The position numbers were made by a program, and so were the translations under genes. From contig NZ_CP059572.1 in NCBI RefSeq assembly GCF_019175365.1, forward strand, positions 3,782,001-3,846,000: a stretch of DNA of 64,000 nucleotides, read 5' to 3'. How positions within the stretch are numbered: the first letter of the stretch is position 1; every line of letters starts with the position of its first letter. The stretch is from Actinomadura graeca (GTDB lineage Bacteria; Actinomycetota; Actinomycetes; Streptosporangiales; Streptosporangiaceae). Positions 1-7,890 of this stretch are shown one piece after another. Under the pieces are notes generated by a model. The model searched no databases. It saw only the letters and a list, made by a program, of their open reading frames with translations, and had not been told where the DNA came from.

Positions 1-893
1 ATGTCGCTGGTGGCCGACACGCCGTCCAGTGGCTTCCAGGTCGATCCGGTGACGAGCACGTTGCGCGCGTAGACCCGGTTGTCCTCGCCTCGGGCGAAGA
101 TCTCGAAGCCGTTGATCGCGTCGCTGTCCCTGATCGCGATGTTGCTGGTGACGCGCATGTCGTCGACCGCCGTGAAGCCGGAGGAGCCGCTCGGGCTCAC
201 CTGGTTGAGGTAGACGCGGTGGTCGGAGCCACGGACGAAGATGCGGACGTTGCCGCCGATCGAGCTGTACAGGCGGCTCGCGGTGATGTCGCTGGTGATG
301 AACCCGCCCAGGCTGCTCCATCCGGCCCAGGAGCCGTTGCGGCGGACGTTCGTCCACACCGCGCCTTCCGGGCCGCGGGCGAAGATCCGCACGCTCCCCG
401 CGGGCTCGTCCGCCGGGACGATCGACTCGATGTCCCCGGTGACGGTCAGGCCGGGCACCAGCGAGTAGCCGGTGACCGTGCCGGAGGGGGTGACGGTGTT
501 GGCGTAGACCTGGTTGTCGGTGCCGCGGACGATGAGCTCGGTGTTGCCGCTGGAGGTGACCACCGCGGACGGGTCGCCGACCGTGACCCCGCCCAGCGAC
601 TGGAAGGGGGCGAACCCGGTGCCCGAGCGGGCGGCGTACAGCAACGCGCCGTCGGTGCCGCGCGCGGCCACTCCCTTGGCCGGCTGGTTGGCGGTCCGGT
701 CATAGGCCACTTGCGGTGTGGTCAGGCTGGGCAGGTCGGCGGCGTAGGCGGGTGGCGCCGCCGCGGCCAGCGGCGCGGGCCCCGCCGCTGCCGCCGCTGA
801 TGCGGCGGGTGCGGCGAGGTGGAGAAGGCCCGCAGCGGCGGTCAGCGCGACACCGCCCCGTACGGTCCTGCGGAACCACGAGGAATGTTGCAT
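1..893 (-). CDS. Secreted PLL-like beta-propeller protein (3' end outside window)
   Basis: Reading leftward from ATG at 893, the frame stays open to the window edge, giving about 297 codons without a stop. The N-terminus has a Sec-type signal: basic start (FRRTVRGG), then an Ala/Leu-rich core. The rest is repeats of roughly 45-50 residues with spaced motifs such as RGTDGALLYA, RGTDNQVYAN, RGPEGAVWTN, RGSDHRVYLN and RGEDNRVYAR. This is the pattern of PLL/tectonin-type sugar-binding or protease-associated beta-propellers. The C-terminus is missing, so a catalytic domain beyond the edge cannot be excluded. The function is inferred from the repeat pattern only. The downstream neighbour on the same strand (953-2461) is read toward it but is unrelated. 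Confidence 0.75.
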   Translation of the reverse strand, partial: MQHSSWFRRTVRGGVALTAAAGLLHLAAPAASAAAAAGPAPLAAAAPPAYAADLPSLTTPQVAYDRTANQPAKGVAARGTDGALLYAARSGTGFAPFQSLGGVTVGDPSAVVTSSGNTELIVRGTDNQVYANTVTPSGTVTGYSLVPGLTVTGDIESIVPADEPAGSVRIFARGPEGAVWTNVRRNGSWAGWSSLGGFITSDITASRLYSSIGGNVRIFVRGSDHRVYLNQVSPSGSSGFTAVDDMRVTSNIAIRDSDAINGFEIFARGEDNRVYARNVLVTGSTWKPLDGVSATSD

Positions 894-952
894 GAAGAGT
901 CCCCTTCATCGGGTTGGAGGTGACTCTTATTCGCCGCCGAGGACCGACCGGA

Positions 953-2461
953 TCATCGGATTTTGCCGAACCAGTGGGTGGCGGCCTGATCGAACGCCTT
1001 TTCGTCAAGCGTGCTGCCCGCCGCCCAGGCGACGATGCCGTCGGGGCGGACGAGTACGGCGCCGAATCCGAGGTCGTCGCGCGCCGGTCCGGCCACGTAC
1101 CGGATCCGCTTGTCCCACTTCATGGCCGCCTCGTGCAGACGGCGGCCGGGGGTGAAGTCGAGGGCGACGCCTCGTCCGTCCCGCATCAGTTCGCCGAGGC
1201 GGGTGCCGTCCTGAAGACGGAATTCCGGGACGTTACGGCCGACCAGTGGTTGCTCGCCGCCCAGGTCGTAGCGGACGGACGATCCGGTCAGCTTCTCGAA
1301 CATGTAGGTCGTCCCGTCACGGGTCCCCATCAGGTCGCGGATCAGCGCTTGGACCGCCCGGCCGTGCTGGTCCGGCTTCATGGTCGCCACCTGGGCGCGC
1401 GTCCAGTCGAGCAGCCATGCGCCGACCGGGTGGCGCTCGCGGGTGTAGGTGTCGAGAAGCCCTTCCGGCGCGTCCCCGCGTACGGTCGCCGCGAGCTTCC
1501 AGCCCAGGTTGAGGGCATCGCCGATGCCGACGTTGAGTCCCAGCCCTCCGAGCGGAGAGTGGATGTGGGCGGCGTCGCCCGCGAGCAGGACGCGTCCCTG
1601 CCGGTACGTGGTGGCCTGCATCGCCCGATCGGTATAGGTCGTGGCAAGCCGGACATCGCTCAGTGTCACGTCGGTGCCGGACACGCGGCGCAGGACGGCT
1701 TCAAGGTGTTCGCGGCTCGGCTGCTGCGTGCGATCGTAGGCGCCGCCGTCGAACTCCATCACCGCCAGAGGTCCGTCTATGGGCAGTTGGACGTACATGC
1801 CCGTCGGCGTCCGGTTGAAGCCGGGACGCAGCTTCTCGGGGTCGGCGATGGTGGCGGCCATGATGTAACCGATGAATTGCGGCTCCGTGCCGACGAAGTC
1901 GAATCCCGCGAGTTTGCGTACCGTGCTGCGCCCGCCATCACACCCGACGAGCCAGCGCGCCGCGTATTCCTGCCCGGCCGCGTGTGCGATCGCGTTCTCC
2001 CCGTTCTGCGTGACGGCCGTGACCTTGACACCGCGTCTGATCTCCACGCCCAGCTCGGCCGCGCGCTTGGACAACACCGTCTCCAGCGCGTCGAGATTCG
2101 TCATCGTGCCTTCCATCGCCGGGCTGGGAAGCCGGAACGGCAGCGCGGCGAGGTCGACGTCGGCCGGATCGAGCATCATGCCGGCGAAATGGCCCACGTG
2201 ACGAGGGGACGTGAGCTTTTCCGGTGCGCCGGGATAGTCGTCGATGCCCGACGCGGTCAGCACCTGGTGCAGTAACCCGCGCCGGTAGAACGTCTCGGCC
2301 GACGCGGGCGACAGTCCCCGCAGCCCGAGCGGGAGTGCCCTCCACAGGGAGTCCGGCGTCGGCTCTTGCTCAAGGACGAGGACGGAGCGGCCCGCGAGGC
2401 CCAGCTCGCAGGCCAGGAACAGGCCGACCGGGCCCGCGCCCACGATCACTACGTCATGCAT
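953..2461 (-). CDS. FAD-dependent aromatic monooxygenase (PHBH-like, group A)
   Basis: About 502 residues. A Rossmann GxGxxG (VGAGPVG, residues 8-13), the DG motif (GCDGGRSTVRKLAGF, about residue 160) and the second FAD motif GDAAHIHSPLGGLGLNVG (about 270-290) define a class A flavoprotein hydroxylase. The tail after about residue 380 fits the thioredoxin-like domain of RdmE/Rox/MhpA-type enzymes. It likely hydroxylates an aromatic substrate with NAD(P)H and O2. I chose ATG 2461 because GGAAGG lies 8 nt upstream; a GTG at 2470 overlaps the stop of the upstream gene (GTGA) and is the alternative. It is co-transcribed with the flavoprotein at 2467-3687. The substrate is unknown; antibiotic tailoring or inactivation is possible. 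Confidence 0.85.
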   Translation of the reverse strand: MHDVVIVGAGPVGLFLACELGLAGRSVLVLEQEPTPDSLWRALPLGLRGLSPASAETFYRRGLLHQVLTASGIDDYPGAPEKLTSPRHVGHFAGMMLDPADVDLAALPFRLPSPAMEGTMTNLDALETVLSKRAAELGVEIRRGVKVTAVTQNGENAIAHAAGQEYAARWLVGCDGGRSTVRKLAGFDFVGTEPQFIGYIMAATIADPEKLRPGFNRTPTGMYVQLPIDGPLAVMEFDGGAYDRTQQPSREHLEAVLRRVSGTDVTLSDVRLATTYTDRAMQATTYRQGRVLLAGDAAHIHSPLGGLGLNVGIGDALNLGWKLAATVRGDAPEGLLDTYTRERHPVGAWLLDWTRAQVATMKPDQHGRAVQALIRDLMGTRDGTTYMFEKLTGSSVRYDLGGEQPLVGRNVPEFRLQDGTRLGELMRDGRGVALDFTPGRRLHEAAMKWDKRIRYVAGPARDDLGFGAVLVRPDGIVAWAAGSTLDEKAFDQAATHWFGKIR

Positions 2462-2466
2462 GAAGA

Positions 2467-3687
2467 TCACCTTCCGGAATCGGCTCGTTCGGCCTGCGCG
2501 GGTGCCCGGCGAGGGCCCCCGCGGTCGGCGGTGGGTGGAGCAGAGGTGCGGGTCTTGGGCCGCTCCCTGTTCTGCTCGAACATAGTGATCAGGTGGTCGG
2601 AGGCGTCGTCGCCGAGGAGGAGAGCGTTGCGGTGGTCGCCCTCGGCGGCGATATCGGCGCTGCGGGGGAACATGCCCTGCTCGAACTCGGTGAGCGCGGC
2701 CTCGGCGTCATCGGGGTGCGCGGCGAGGGCGATGCCGAGTTCGGCGCCGTCCAGCATGGCCAGGTTGGCACCTTCCCCGTTGGGCGCCTTGACGTGAGCG
2801 GCGTCGCCGAGCAGGGTCACCCCCGGCACCCGGTCCCACCGGTGCGCGGTCGGCAGGGCGTAGTGGGGACGCAGGACCGGCGCGGTGTCGCCGTCGGTGA
2901 TCAGCGCGGTGAGCTCCGCCGCCCAGCCGTCGAACTCCGCCGCGATCCGCGCGGTGGCCGCGGCGGCGTCGGTGAAGTCGATGGCGGCGAACCACTCCTG
3001 CGGCCTGGACAGCACCACGTAGGTGCGCAGGCTGCCGTCGCCCTCCCGGTGGGCGACGATCTCCTTGCCCGACGCGGGCGCGATCATGCCTCCGCAGCCG
3101 ACCACCCGCGCGGCGGCCGGGTGCCGGACGTCGGCGTCGGACAGGCGGATCTCGACGGACGCCAGACCCGCGAACTCAGGTGTGGCGGTGGACAGCAGCG
3201 GCCGGACCCGCGACCACGCGCCGTCCGCGCCGACCAGCAGGCTCGTCACGACGGTGCTCCCGTCGACGAACTCCACCTCGTGGCGGCCCCCGCCGAGGGC
3301 ACGGGCACCGCTGACCTTGCGGCCCCACCGGACGGTGCCCGGCGGGAGCGAGTCGAGCAGGACCCGCCGCAGATCGGCGCGCATCACCTCGGGCCGTCCG
3401 CCCGTGCCGTCGTCGGGCTTGTCGAGCAGGACGGTCCCGTCCCGGTCCAGGACCCGCAGGCTCTGGCGGCCCTCCAGGACGATCGCGCGGAACTCCTCCA
3501 TCAGACCGGCCGCCTCGACGGCGAGCTGCCCGTTGTAGTCGTGGATGTCGAGCATCCCGCCCTGCGCCCGCGCCGCCGGGAAAGACTCCGCCTCGTACAC
3601 CGTGGCTAAGATCCCGTGGACGTGCAGGACGCGTGCGAGCGTGAGTCCGCCGAGACCCGCACCAATGATCGTGACGTCATTGCCCAT
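2467..3687 (-). CDS. FAD-dependent monooxygenase (TetX-like)
   Basis: 406 residues. GxGxxG (GAGLGG, residues 9-14), the DG motif (VGADGAWSRVRPLL) and GDAAHVKAPNGEGANLAMLDG match the small single-component flavin monooxygenases related to TetX and 6-hydroxynicotinate hydroxylase. The ATG at 3687 has an AGGA site 7-8 nt upstream. The stop lies next to or overlaps the start of the second flavoprotein (2461 or 2470), so the pair is translationally coupled and may carry out consecutive oxidations of one compound. The C-terminal 35 residues are Arg/Pro-rich and look disordered. A promoter with an overlapping palindrome lies just upstream (3711-3745). Tetracycline or rifamycin inactivation is conceivable but not shown by the sequence. 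Confidence 0.85.
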   Translation of the reverse strand: MGNDVTIIGAGLGGLTLARVLHVHGILATVYEAESFPAARAQGGMLDIHDYNGQLAVEAAGLMEEFRAIVLEGRQSLRVLDRDGTVLLDKPDDGTGGRPEVMRADLRRVLLDSLPPGTVRWGRKVSGARALGGGRHEVEFVDGSTVVTSLLVGADGAWSRVRPLLSTATPEFAGLASVEIRLSDADVRHPAAARVVGCGGMIAPASGKEIVAHREGDGSLRTYVVLSRPQEWFAAIDFTDAAAATARIAAEFDGWAAELTALITDGDTAPVLRPHYALPTAHRWDRVPGVTLLGDAAHVKAPNGEGANLAMLDGAELGIALAAHPDDAEAALTEFEQGMFPRSADIAAEGDHRNALLLGDDASDHLITMFEQNRERPKTRTSAPPTADRGGPRRAPAQAERADSGR

Positions 3688-3710
3688 GGCTATTCCTTGC
3701 GTCTCGTATG

Positions 3711-3745
3711 CCTGCCGGATAAGAGCCCGGCAGGATCACTTGCAA
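3711..3745 (-). promoter_or_regulatory. Promoter with overlapping palindromic operator
   Basis: On the minus strand, TTGCAA (3740-3745) and TTATCC (3717-3722) are separated by 17 nt, a good housekeeping promoter. An inverted repeat CCTGCCGG-N8-CCGGCAGG (3711-3734) covers the -10 and spacer. It sits about 24 nt upstream of the ATG at 3687, so a bound repressor would block transcription of both monooxygenases. No regulator gene lies alongside. Confidence 0.55.
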
Positions 3746-3926
3746 GCTGCCAGAGCCTCCTGACGAGCCGCTGACACAAGACCGACAGACTCCTGATATG
3801 CGCAGGCCAGACCCCCCACACGCCATTCACCGAAAGGCGGCGCGTCCCTCCAGATGCCGTGCGGGTCGTGGGCGCGGGCTTACGGTCGAGGTGTGCAGGC
3901 ACTCACGCGAGGACGGGCGACCGTCC

Positions 3927-4796
3927 ATGGATGAGATCGCGTCCCGCATTACGCGAGACCACGTCCACCCCTATGCCGACCTGGCCCGCGCGAACCTGAG
4001 CGACGTGGATCTCACCGGCGCGAACCTGGTCGGCGCGAACCTGACCGATGCGAACCTCCGCTTCGCGGACCTCACCCGCGCCAATCTGGCCCACGCGAAC
4101 CTGACCAATGCGAGACTCGATCTCGCGGCGCTGGCCGACGCGAACCTGACCGGCGCGAACTTGATGGGCGCCGATCTGACGGGTGCCCGCCTGCACCGCG
4201 CTGACCTGACCGGCGCCAACCTGGCTCCCCGCTACGTGGGCTTCACGGCCCTCGCCGCTGGGGACCCGAACGTCGCGAACCTTTCTCGTGCGGACCTGAC
4301 CGACGCGAACCTCAATGGCGCGAATCTGAGGGGCTTGAACCTGGTCAGTGCGATTCTGCCCAACGCGACTCTGTATCACGCGGACCTGACCTACGCGAAC
4401 CTCCACCTCGCCGATCTCACCCGTGCGAACCTGACGGCCGCGAACCTCAACCGGACGGATTTGACCGGCGCGGTCCTGTTCCAGACGAGCCTGCAGCACG
4501 CCGACATGCGCGGCGCGAACCTGGCCCACGCGAATTTGATCGAGGCGGAACTGATCGGCGCGAATATGACCGAGGTGAATTCGTACGGCGCCCGTTTGGA
4601 GGGAGCGCGCTGGTCGCGGACCGAAATCGTCTCCGGCGGCGGCGGGCTTGTTGGCGGTGGTGGCGGCACCGTTCCGGCGCCCGGGCCGACGGTGTGGTCG
4701 GCGGGCTTGGCGGCCAGGATGCTGCGACGGTCAACGCGGGTCGGGCCGGGAGTGTATGAGGTGACGGCCGGGGATCCTGCGGCGGCACCTGGCTGA
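3927..4796 (+). CDS. Pentapeptide-repeat protein
   Basis: 289 residues from ATG 3927, preceded by GAGG/GGGCG. Residues about 15-215 are almost unbroken A(N/D)LXX pentapeptides (ANLSD, ANLVG, ANLTD, ADLTR and so on), expected to form a right-handed quadrilateral beta-helix. There is a short break near residue 95 (PRYVGFTALAAGDP). The last 55 residues change to Gly-rich sequence followed by a basic tail. Pentapeptide proteins such as MfpA and Qnr mimic DNA and protect gyrase, but most have no known role and no MfpA-specific feature is visible here. The gene is transcribed divergently from the flavoprotein pair. The opposite strand shows repetitive Arg/Val/Gln reading frames that are only the mirror of this repeat. 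Confidence 0.9.
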   Translation: MDEIASRITRDHVHPYADLARANLSDVDLTGANLVGANLTDANLRFADLTRANLAHANLTNARLDLAALADANLTGANLMGADLTGARLHRADLTGANLAPRYVGFTALAAGDPNVANLSRADLTDANLNGANLRGLNLVSAILPNATLYHADLTYANLHLADLTRANLTAANLNRTDLTGAVLFQTSLQHADMRGANLAHANLIEAELIGANMTEVNSYGARLEGARWSRTEIVSGGGGLVGGGGGTVPAPGPTVWSAGLAARMLRRSTRVGPGVYEVTAGDPAAAPG

Positions 4797-4882
4797 CCAG
4801 GGTCGGTTTCATCAAGACCGCGGCCACTCGTCGATCGCCGCGTAGTGGACGGTCGGCGATGCCGGGGTCGGCAGCGTGGCCG

Positions 4883-5755
4883 CTACGGCTTGCGGAGGAC
4901 GCCGCCGTACTCGGTGAGGTCGCGTTCGACTTTCGACGCACCCGCATACGGGCGCAGCTCGGCGGGGACGGGCGGGAGCGGCGGCTGCTGCGGGTCGGGG
5001 CGCCAGTGGACGATGTCCACGAGGCCCGGCTCGACGGCTTCCAGGCCGTCCGGAATGAGCGTGTCGGCCTCGGCGCGGTCGCGGGTCCGCCAGCGCAGGC
5101 CGGCGCCGTTCGAGCGGGCGTCGATCTCGGCGGCGCGCTCGCGGTCGGAGCACACGATCTGCGTGAACGCCAGGTGGCTGCCGGAGACCGCGCGGCCGAT
5201 GGCGGTACCGAGGACGCGGCGCGGGTCGTCGGAGTCGAGCAGGTGATGGCCGACGGACAGGAACAGCACGGCGAGCGGCTCGTTGAAGTCGATGAGACGT
5301 TCCACGTCCGGGTGGGCGAGGATCGCCTCCTGGTCGCACATGTCGGCGGTGATCACGGCGGTCGAGTCGTCGTCGGCCAGCAGCGCGCGGGCGTGCACGA
5401 GGACGATCGGGTCGAAGTCGATGTAGACGACGCGGGTGTCGGGCGCGAACCTCCGCGCGACCTGGTGCACGTTGTCATTGGTCGGCAGCCCGCACCCCAT
5501 GTCGAGGAACTGCCGGATACCGGCCTCTTCGGCCATGTATCGGACGGCCCGGTACAGGAACAGCCGGTTCTGCCGGGCGAGGTCGATGAACTCGGGGAAC
5601 TCCGGCAGGTTCTCCAGCATGAACCGCCGGTCGGCCTCGTAGTTGTCCTTACCGCCAAGAGCCCACCCGTAGATGCGGGCGGCCGTGGGGACGTCGTGGT
5701 GGATCTCGGTGGGGATGTCCTCGGCTGGGGCCACGGCGTACTCCTGAGCGTCCAT
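4883..5755 (-). CDS. DUF574 family SAM-dependent methyltransferase
   Basis: 290 residues from ATG 5755, where family similarity begins (MDAQEYAVAPAED). Family marks include PTAARIYGWALGGKDNYEAD and FLDMGCGLPTNDNVH (SAM-binding glycine loop, about residue 75), then YIDFDPIVL and the conserved FLSVGHHL. PF04672 proteins are abundant in actinomycetes and have a class I methyltransferase fold, but substrates are not known. In-frame upstream starts up to 5890 exist and would add a low-complexity extension. Two perfect inverted repeats at 5797-5833 lie just upstream and suggest control by a dedicated DNA-binding protein. Confidence 0.85.
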   Translation of the reverse strand: MDAQEYAVAPAEDIPTEIHHDVPTAARIYGWALGGKDNYEADRRFMLENLPEFPEFIDLARQNRLFLYRAVRYMAEEAGIRQFLDMGCGLPTNDNVHQVARRFAPDTRVVYIDFDPIVLVHARALLADDDSTAVITADMCDQEAILAHPDVERLIDFNEPLAVLFLSVGHHLLDSDDPRRVLGTAIGRAVSGSHLAFTQIVCSDRERAAEIDARSNGAGLRWRTRDRAEADTLIPDGLEAVEPGLVDIVHWRPDPQQPPLPPVPAELRPYAGASKVERDLTEYGGVLRKP

Positions 5756-5796
5756 AAAGCGGATTATCCAGCATTTCAGGCTAGCGGCCATAGCAC

Positions 5797-5833
5797 GTTC
5801 CCTTGGGGAACCGACCATGAAGTGATCATGGTC
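5797..5833. promoter_or_regulatory. Two adjacent perfect palindromes (operator candidates)
   Basis: GTTCCC-TTG-GGGAAC (5797-5811) is followed 1 nt later by GACCATGA-AGTGA-TCATGGTC (5813-5833). Both are perfect. They lie 42-78 nt upstream of the DUF574 start, inside the 320-bp gap 5756-6075 between divergent genes. Nothing else was recognised in that gap. Confidence 0.5.
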
Positions 5834-6075
5834 TGCCATCGGACGCGGCGGGCCGGTCCGGGCACCGCTCCTCTCGGCGCACGGCGACATGGTGCGGAGG
5901 CCGTTCCGGGGCCGTCACCTGCGGGAAGAATGATCGGCTGCACTCTGCGTAGCCGACCGGTGTGATCGGACTGGCCTGGCGGAACCAGAGGGTCACCTGT
6001 GGAGCGCGGCAAAGAACTCTTGAGCGAATTAGCATTGTGCATCTGTTCGACTACATGGAGTTATGGAGGGTCATC

Positions 6076-6372
6076 GTGTGTCGTTCCACCGTCCTGCTCG
6101 CCGCCTTCGGCACCGCCGCGCTCGTGCTCACCATGACTCCGGCGCAGGCCGACGGGTCCCCGGCGGAACGGAGCTGGGAGATCATCACCTGCCAGAAGGT
6201 GGACGCGTCGCGGCTGCCCACCGTCTTCGGGGAGGACTGCGATTCGGGCACATGGGGGCCGGTCGACGATTTCCTCATCGTCGATGCCAGGTCGCAGAAC
6301 AGGTACTACTGCCAGGAGGGTTGGTCCGAAGGGGGGCAGTGGGTCCGAGGCAAACGCTGCCTGCCCCTCTGA
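6076..6372 (+). CDS. Small secreted cysteine-containing protein
   Basis: 98 residues starting at GTG 6076, chosen because GGAGG lies 6 nt before it. An in-frame ATG at 6055 would overlap that ribosome site. Residues 1-27 form a signal peptide (CRSTVLLAAFGTAALVLTM, cleavage after AQA). The mature part of about 70 residues has four Cys (CQKVD..., GEDCDSG, YYCQEG, KRCLPL) able to form two disulfides, plus several Trp/Tyr. No family was recognised. It is convergent with 6395-7588, with only 22 nt between the ends. A secreted inhibitor or binding protein is a guess only. Confidence 0.7.
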   Translation: MCRSTVLLAAFGTAALVLTMTPAQADGSPAERSWEIITCQKVDASRLPTVFGEDCDSGTWGPVDDFLIVDARSQNRYYCQEGWSEGGQWVRGKRCLPL

Positions 6373-6394
6373 TCCGGGACGCGACGGTCCACGG

Positions 6395-7588
6395 CTACTT
6401 GATCGGTTCCAGGACGTAGGTTCCCGTTCCGTCGGCCTTGCCGGTGCTGTACTGGCGCATGGTCTCGTTGTCGGCGACCCGCTCCTGGCCGATCATCGAG
6501 CCGGACGACTTGTTCTGCAGGCCGACCAGGTCCGATCCGGGCACGTCCCGGTAGACGTAGAACCGCTGGCCGTCGTCGACCGTCCGGCATCCCTCTTCGA
6601 AGAGGCGGACGCTCTCCCCGAGCGTGTCGGCGACCCTCAAGGTCAGGCATTTGCTGCTCTGGCGGGTGATGAGGATGTGCTCGACCATGCCGTTGCTGGT
6701 CGGCCCCTCACAGACCTGCCAGTGCGGCCGGGCGGACGAGCCCCAGGCGCGAAGCCGGAACTCGTCGGTGCCGTCGATGTTCCACCAGAACAGCAGGCGG
6801 TCGGGTGTGGCGATCCGGTAGAAGCCGGGCAGGCAGGTGAACCCCGGCGGCAGCGCCTTGGGCGCCAGCACGGGACCGGTCGGCGTCTTCACGGCCGGGG
6901 ACGGTGCCTGTGCGCGGTCCTGCGGCGGGGTCCCGGTGCAGCCGAGCACCGTCTGGGCCTTGCGCATGATGCTGCCCGCGGGCACCTTGTCCTCGCACCG
7001 GACGGCCCCCTCCTCGATCGTGGAGAAGGTCGTGTAGGCGCCGCCGGGACGCGCGACCCAGCGTGTGGCGTACCGTCCGCCGCCCAGATCGACCCGGTCG
7101 CAGTTGAGGCTGCCGTACTCGCCGGTGACCTTGCGGGTCCCCTGGTAGACGCCGTAGTAGCCGGGCTTGAGGAAGTTCCAGGTGATGGTCAGGCTCTGGG
7201 CGTTGGTGGTGGCGGTGCTCTTGGTCACGGTGCTGTTGACGAACGCCTCGACCTTGAACAGGGTCCCGATGGTGAACCCGCTGGTGATCTGCGACGTGCT
7301 CCCGACCTGGACCGTGATCACGGTCTGGGTGCTGAGCGTGACGCTCTGGCTGCCGGTGGAGCCGTCGGTGACGTAGTACCCCTTGAAGTGCGTGATGGTC
7401 GGCTCGGTCACCGCGCTCTTGACGAACGGATGCCTCCTGCCGAGGTCGGCGGACGTGCAGGCGTCTCCGGGCCTGGGGTCGGCGGCGGCCGTGGCGGGTC
7501 TGGTCAGTGCGGTCACGGCGGTGATCGTGGACGCGGCGGCCAGCGACAGTGCCAGCGCGCCGCGCGCCACCATGGAGATCTTGACCAT
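6395..7588 (-). CDS. Secreted protein: beta-rich (aerolysin-like?) domain plus ricin-like C-terminus
   Basis: 397 residues with a clear signal peptide (to about residue 35, TRPATAAA). Residues about 60-180 are an alternating Ser/Thr/Val stretch (SVTLSTQTVITVQVG, SQITSGFTIG, SLTITWNFLKPGYYGVYQG) like the amphipathic hairpins of aerolysin/ETX-MTX2 beta-pore formers. A linker rich in Pro/Ala follows. Residues about 250-397 (CLPGFYRI..., SKCLTLRVADTLGESVRLFEEGC, SGSMIGQERV) look like a ricin-B-type carbohydrate module. The start has AGGAG 8 nt upstream. Both assignments are pattern inferences. A toxin-like glycan-targeted protein would fit, as would an inert surface protein. Confidence 0.6.
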   Translation of the reverse strand: MVKISMVARGALALSLAAASTITAVTALTRPATAAADPRPGDACTSADLGRRHPFVKSAVTEPTITHFKGYYVTDGSTGSQSVTLSTQTVITVQVGSTSQITSGFTIGTLFKVEAFVNSTVTKSTATTNAQSLTITWNFLKPGYYGVYQGTRKVTGEYGSLNCDRVDLGGGRYATRWVARPGGAYTTFSTIEEGAVRCEDKVPAGSIMRKAQTVLGCTGTPPQDRAQAPSPAVKTPTGPVLAPKALPPGFTCLPGFYRIATPDRLLFWWNIDGTDEFRLRAWGSSARPHWQVCEGPTSNGMVEHILITRQSSKCLTLRVADTLGESVRLFEEGCRTVDDGQRFYVYRDVPGSDLVGLQNKSSGSMIGQERVADNETMRQYSTGKADGTGTYVLEPIK

Positions 7589-7595
7589 GGGGTCG

Positions 7596-7623
7596 CTCCT
7601 GATAGTGAGATCATAGTCAGGAG
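7596..7623. promoter_or_regulatory. Inverted repeat at the ribosome site of the 6395-7588 gene
   Basis: CTCCTGA and TCAGGAG are perfect 7-nt arms 14 nt apart. The arm nearest the gene contains the minus-strand AGGAG used by the start at 7588, so it could act as an operator or as an RNA hairpin that hides the ribosome site. Nothing proves function. Confidence 0.3.
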
Positions 7624-7674
7624 AAGATTCACACGCCTCATCAAGCCCGAGGAGAGCCCCGTCGCGGCCGGATG

Positions 7675-7836
7675 CGGTCCGGCACGCAGCGACAAGTCAG
7701 GCCGCCGACGCTCGGGCTGCCGGTGACGACCACGTCGCGCCGCTCGCGCCGCACGGCCTCGATCAGGACACCGTCGATGACCTGGGAGTTCGGCCATGCC
7801 GTCGAGGGTGATGAACTCGATGACGATGACGCTCAC
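7675..7836 (-). pseudogene. Remnant of a RibD/DHFR-like reductase gene
   Basis: A GTG at 7836 with AAGGGG upstream begins with the typical family N-terminus (VIVIEFITLDGM). After about 15 codons the frame changes: the next frame reads WPNSQVIDGVLIEAV, then RRDVVVTGSPSVGGL, and ends at a stop near 7633. Those match the middle-to-late motifs of the dihydrofolate reductase-like RibD C-terminal family (W.NS.VI and D(I/V)VVTGS). About 100 residues between the two blocks and the whole C-terminus are missing. This is therefore a deleted, frameshifted relic. It lies directly downstream of the sigma factor, a common neighbourhood for such genes. Confidence 0.6.
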
Positions 7837-7890
7837 GACGGTCCCCTTCGGTCGATGCTCGCCTGTACCTGCCGGCGGCATCGCCCCGGC

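Noticed and set aside
3903..4529. Leftward repetitive reading frames (Arg/Val/Gln-rich) opposite the pentapeptide gene
   Set aside because: They mirror the pentapeptide repeat on the other strand; no ribosome site, and composition is an artefact of the repeat.
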